64,000 bases of DNA from Roseateles subflavus (GTDB lineage Bacteria; Pseudomonadota; Gammaproteobacteria; Burkholderiales; Burkholderiaceae_C): the NCBI RefSeq assembly GCF_030285365.1, contig NZ_JASVDS010000010.1, positions 33,848 to 97,847 on the forward strand, given 5' to 3'. Below are positions 62,531 to 64,000 of this stretch, in pieces (position 1 is the stretch's first letter; the number at the start of each line of letters is the position of its first letter). A program made the position numbers and the translations under genes. The notes under the pieces are model-generated. The model searched no databases. It was not told the origin of the DNA and saw nothing but the letters and a program-made list of their open reading frames with translations.

Positions 62531-62636
62531 CTTTTGGGGCCGTGTTTTCCCTGCTGTGGCGCGACTACGACCTGTGAGGAATCGCTTCGGGCCGCGCGAA
62601 GTGTCGCTTCCAATGGAGGGGGAAGCAAAGGCTGCT

Positions 62637-62654
62637 TGGTAGTCGATTGGTATT
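62637..62654 (+). promoter_or_regulatory. Distal nag operator copy (TGGTAGTCGATTGGTATT)
   Basis: TGG-N8-TGG followed by TATT, the same arrangement as the nagK sites, lies about 115 bp upstream of the promoter-proximal copy. It is in plus orientation, opposite to the receptor gene. Confidence 0.5.
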
Positions 62655-62786
62655 CTTGATGGGGGTCGTCGGGCGCTGCACTGCGGGTCGTTCGCAAGCG
62701 AGTGTGAACCGAGGCGGCTTGGGGCGGGGCGGTGGCCGCGTGGGGTGGCGGACGGTGAGGGCGGCGTGCTGCCCGTTCAGGTTTTC

Positions 62787-62816
62787 TTGATCCGCCGGTT
62801 CAGAAGCTGCTATAGT
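62787..62816 (+). promoter_or_regulatory. Upstream promoter of the tRNA-tuf operon
   Basis: TTGATC -35 (62787-62792) and TATAGT -10 (62811-62816) with an 18-nt spacer. The -10 is followed by CGC. Transcripts would run about 155 nt before the first tRNA. No gene lies in the stretch 62655-62977 apart from these promoter elements. Confidence 0.45.
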
Positions 62817-62935
62817 CGCGGGCTCCGCTTCGGTGGGTGCAAATGCCGGATCGCGGCGGCCGCAAGGCCATCGGGATCTAGTGCTTGCGCTGGCCGCTGG
62901 CGCGCAGCCCAGAGATAAAGTTTTCGCAAGAATGC

Positions 62936-62963
62936 TTGAGATTCTCAAAAGCTGTGCTACAGT
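62936..62963 (+). promoter_or_regulatory. Proximal tRNA operon promoter
   Basis: TTGAGA -35 (62936-62941) and TACAGT -10 (62958-62963) with a 16-nt spacer. The expected start near 62970 is 8 nt before tRNA-Tyr. Typical of stable-RNA promoters. Confidence 0.6.
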
Positions 62964-62977
62964 AGCGGGCTTGCCTC

Positions 62978-63063
62978 GGAGGGGTGGCCGAGTGGTTAAA
63001 GGCAGCAGACTGTAAATCTGCCCGCTTACGCGTACGCTGGTTCGAATCCAGCCTCCTCCACCA
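62978..63063 (+). tRNA. tRNA-Tyr (GTA)
   Basis: A class II tRNA with a long variable arm. The acceptor stem GGAGGGG pairs with CTCCTCC (one G-T pair), the anticodon loop reads CTGTAAA with GTA, and the TpsiC loop is GGTTCGAATCC. The CCA end is encoded. It opens the cluster tRNA-Tyr, tRNA-Gly, tRNA-Thr, tuf. Confidence 0.97.
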
Positions 63064-63117
63064 AGGCAAAGCACAGTCGATGAGTCGGTGGTTCTGGCTC
63101 AAAGAGAAAACTCCCGG

Positions 63118-63191
63118 GCGGGAGTAGTTCAATGGTAGAACCTTAGCCTTCCAAGCTAATGACACGGGTTCGATTCCCGTTTCCCGCTCCA
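63118..63191 (+). tRNA. tRNA-Gly (TCC)
   Basis: A 74-nt tRNA including encoded CCA. The acceptor GCGGGAG pairs with TTCCCGC, the anticodon is TCC (CTTCCAA), and the T loop is GGGTTCGATTCCC. It is 54 nt from tRNA-Tyr. Confidence 0.97.
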
Positions 63192-63261
63192 GCGGCAGCT
63201 TGTAGGTCATGTCGGCACCGGTTTGATGATGTGTAGACATCGTCGCCAAACCCGTGTCGAT

Positions 63262-63336
<75 letters not shown>

Positions 63337-63385
63337 CCTTTTTTCTCCCCCTTCTCTTTTCTGATCTGATCGCCAGGAGCGCAAG

Positions 63386-64000
<615 letters not shown>

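Noticed and set aside
59723..62659. Open frame of 978 codons antisense to the TonB receptor
   Set aside because: Translation is Val/Leu/Gly/Gln-rich with no domain; the receptor on the other strand has a signal peptide, plug and barrel.

Overview
The window is GC-rich, densely packed chromosomal DNA, about 70 % G+C by eye, with strong G/C bias at third codon positions. The gene set and orders (ltaE inside trpE-G-D-C, an apaG / 'site-specific recombinase' membrane protein pair, tRNA-Tyr-Gly-Thr-tuf, a TonB/NagK/NagA/NagB-II amino-sugar cluster) suggest a betaproteobacterium of the Burkholderiales, perhaps a Roseateles/Mitsuaria-like chitin user. That placement is inference. No insertion sequence, prophage, CRISPR array or rRNA was seen.

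Layout. 0-10 kb: an outer-membrane porin with a small phosphate-binding-like protein, a flavodoxin-fold reductase, a LysR regulator divergent from hppD (tyrosine catabolism), two stand-alone receivers (one degenerate), methylglyoxal synthase, a dienelactone hydrolase and a DUF2157/DUF4401 membrane pair. 10-20 kb: a signalling operon (PAS histidine kinase, receiver, receiver-GGDEF-EAL) with a perfect FNR-type box upstream, then mltA, a 42-residue membrane microprotein, apaG, a membrane 'recombinase', tag and rpe. 20-26 kb: an accessory-looking stretch with a 1139-residue winged-helix/STAND/TPR regulator, a small unknown partner, a decayed reverse-strand gene and an orphan HTH protein. 26-39 kb: a phosphatase, a diguanylate cyclase, an RND pump with adaptor, an MFS-psuK-psuG pseudouridine module whose kinase carries its own HTH, a LysR regulator, a quinone reductase, gph and a chalcone-isomerase-like protein.

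39-46 kb is the trp operon. A 27-residue leader peptide with a Trp-Pro-Trp pair precedes trpE, trpG, ltaE, trpD, a small membrane protein, trpC and ung. 46-48.6 kb encodes one large lipoprotein with seven ~83-residue repeats and a glycine-rich tail.

49-62.4 kb is an N-acetylglucosamine/chitin utilisation locus: GlcNAc kinase, GntR regulator, nagA, SIS-domain deaminase, GH3 hexosaminidase, MFS transporter, GH16-like secreted protein, NagX-like membrane protein, a tryptophan-halogenase-family flavoprotein and a convergent TonB-dependent receptor. Both promoters carry copies of a TGG-N8-TGG element, so the GntR protein probably coordinates the two units. Uptake would run through the TonB receptor and MFS carrier, then phosphorylation, deacetylation and deamination to fructose-6-phosphate, with no phosphotransferase system.

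The window ends with tRNA-Tyr, tRNA-Gly, tRNA-Thr and the 5' part of tuf. Three operons (trp, psuK, nagK) have a -10-like element within about 6-10 nt of the first start codon and no Shine-Dalgarno, suggesting leaderless or near-leaderless transcripts.
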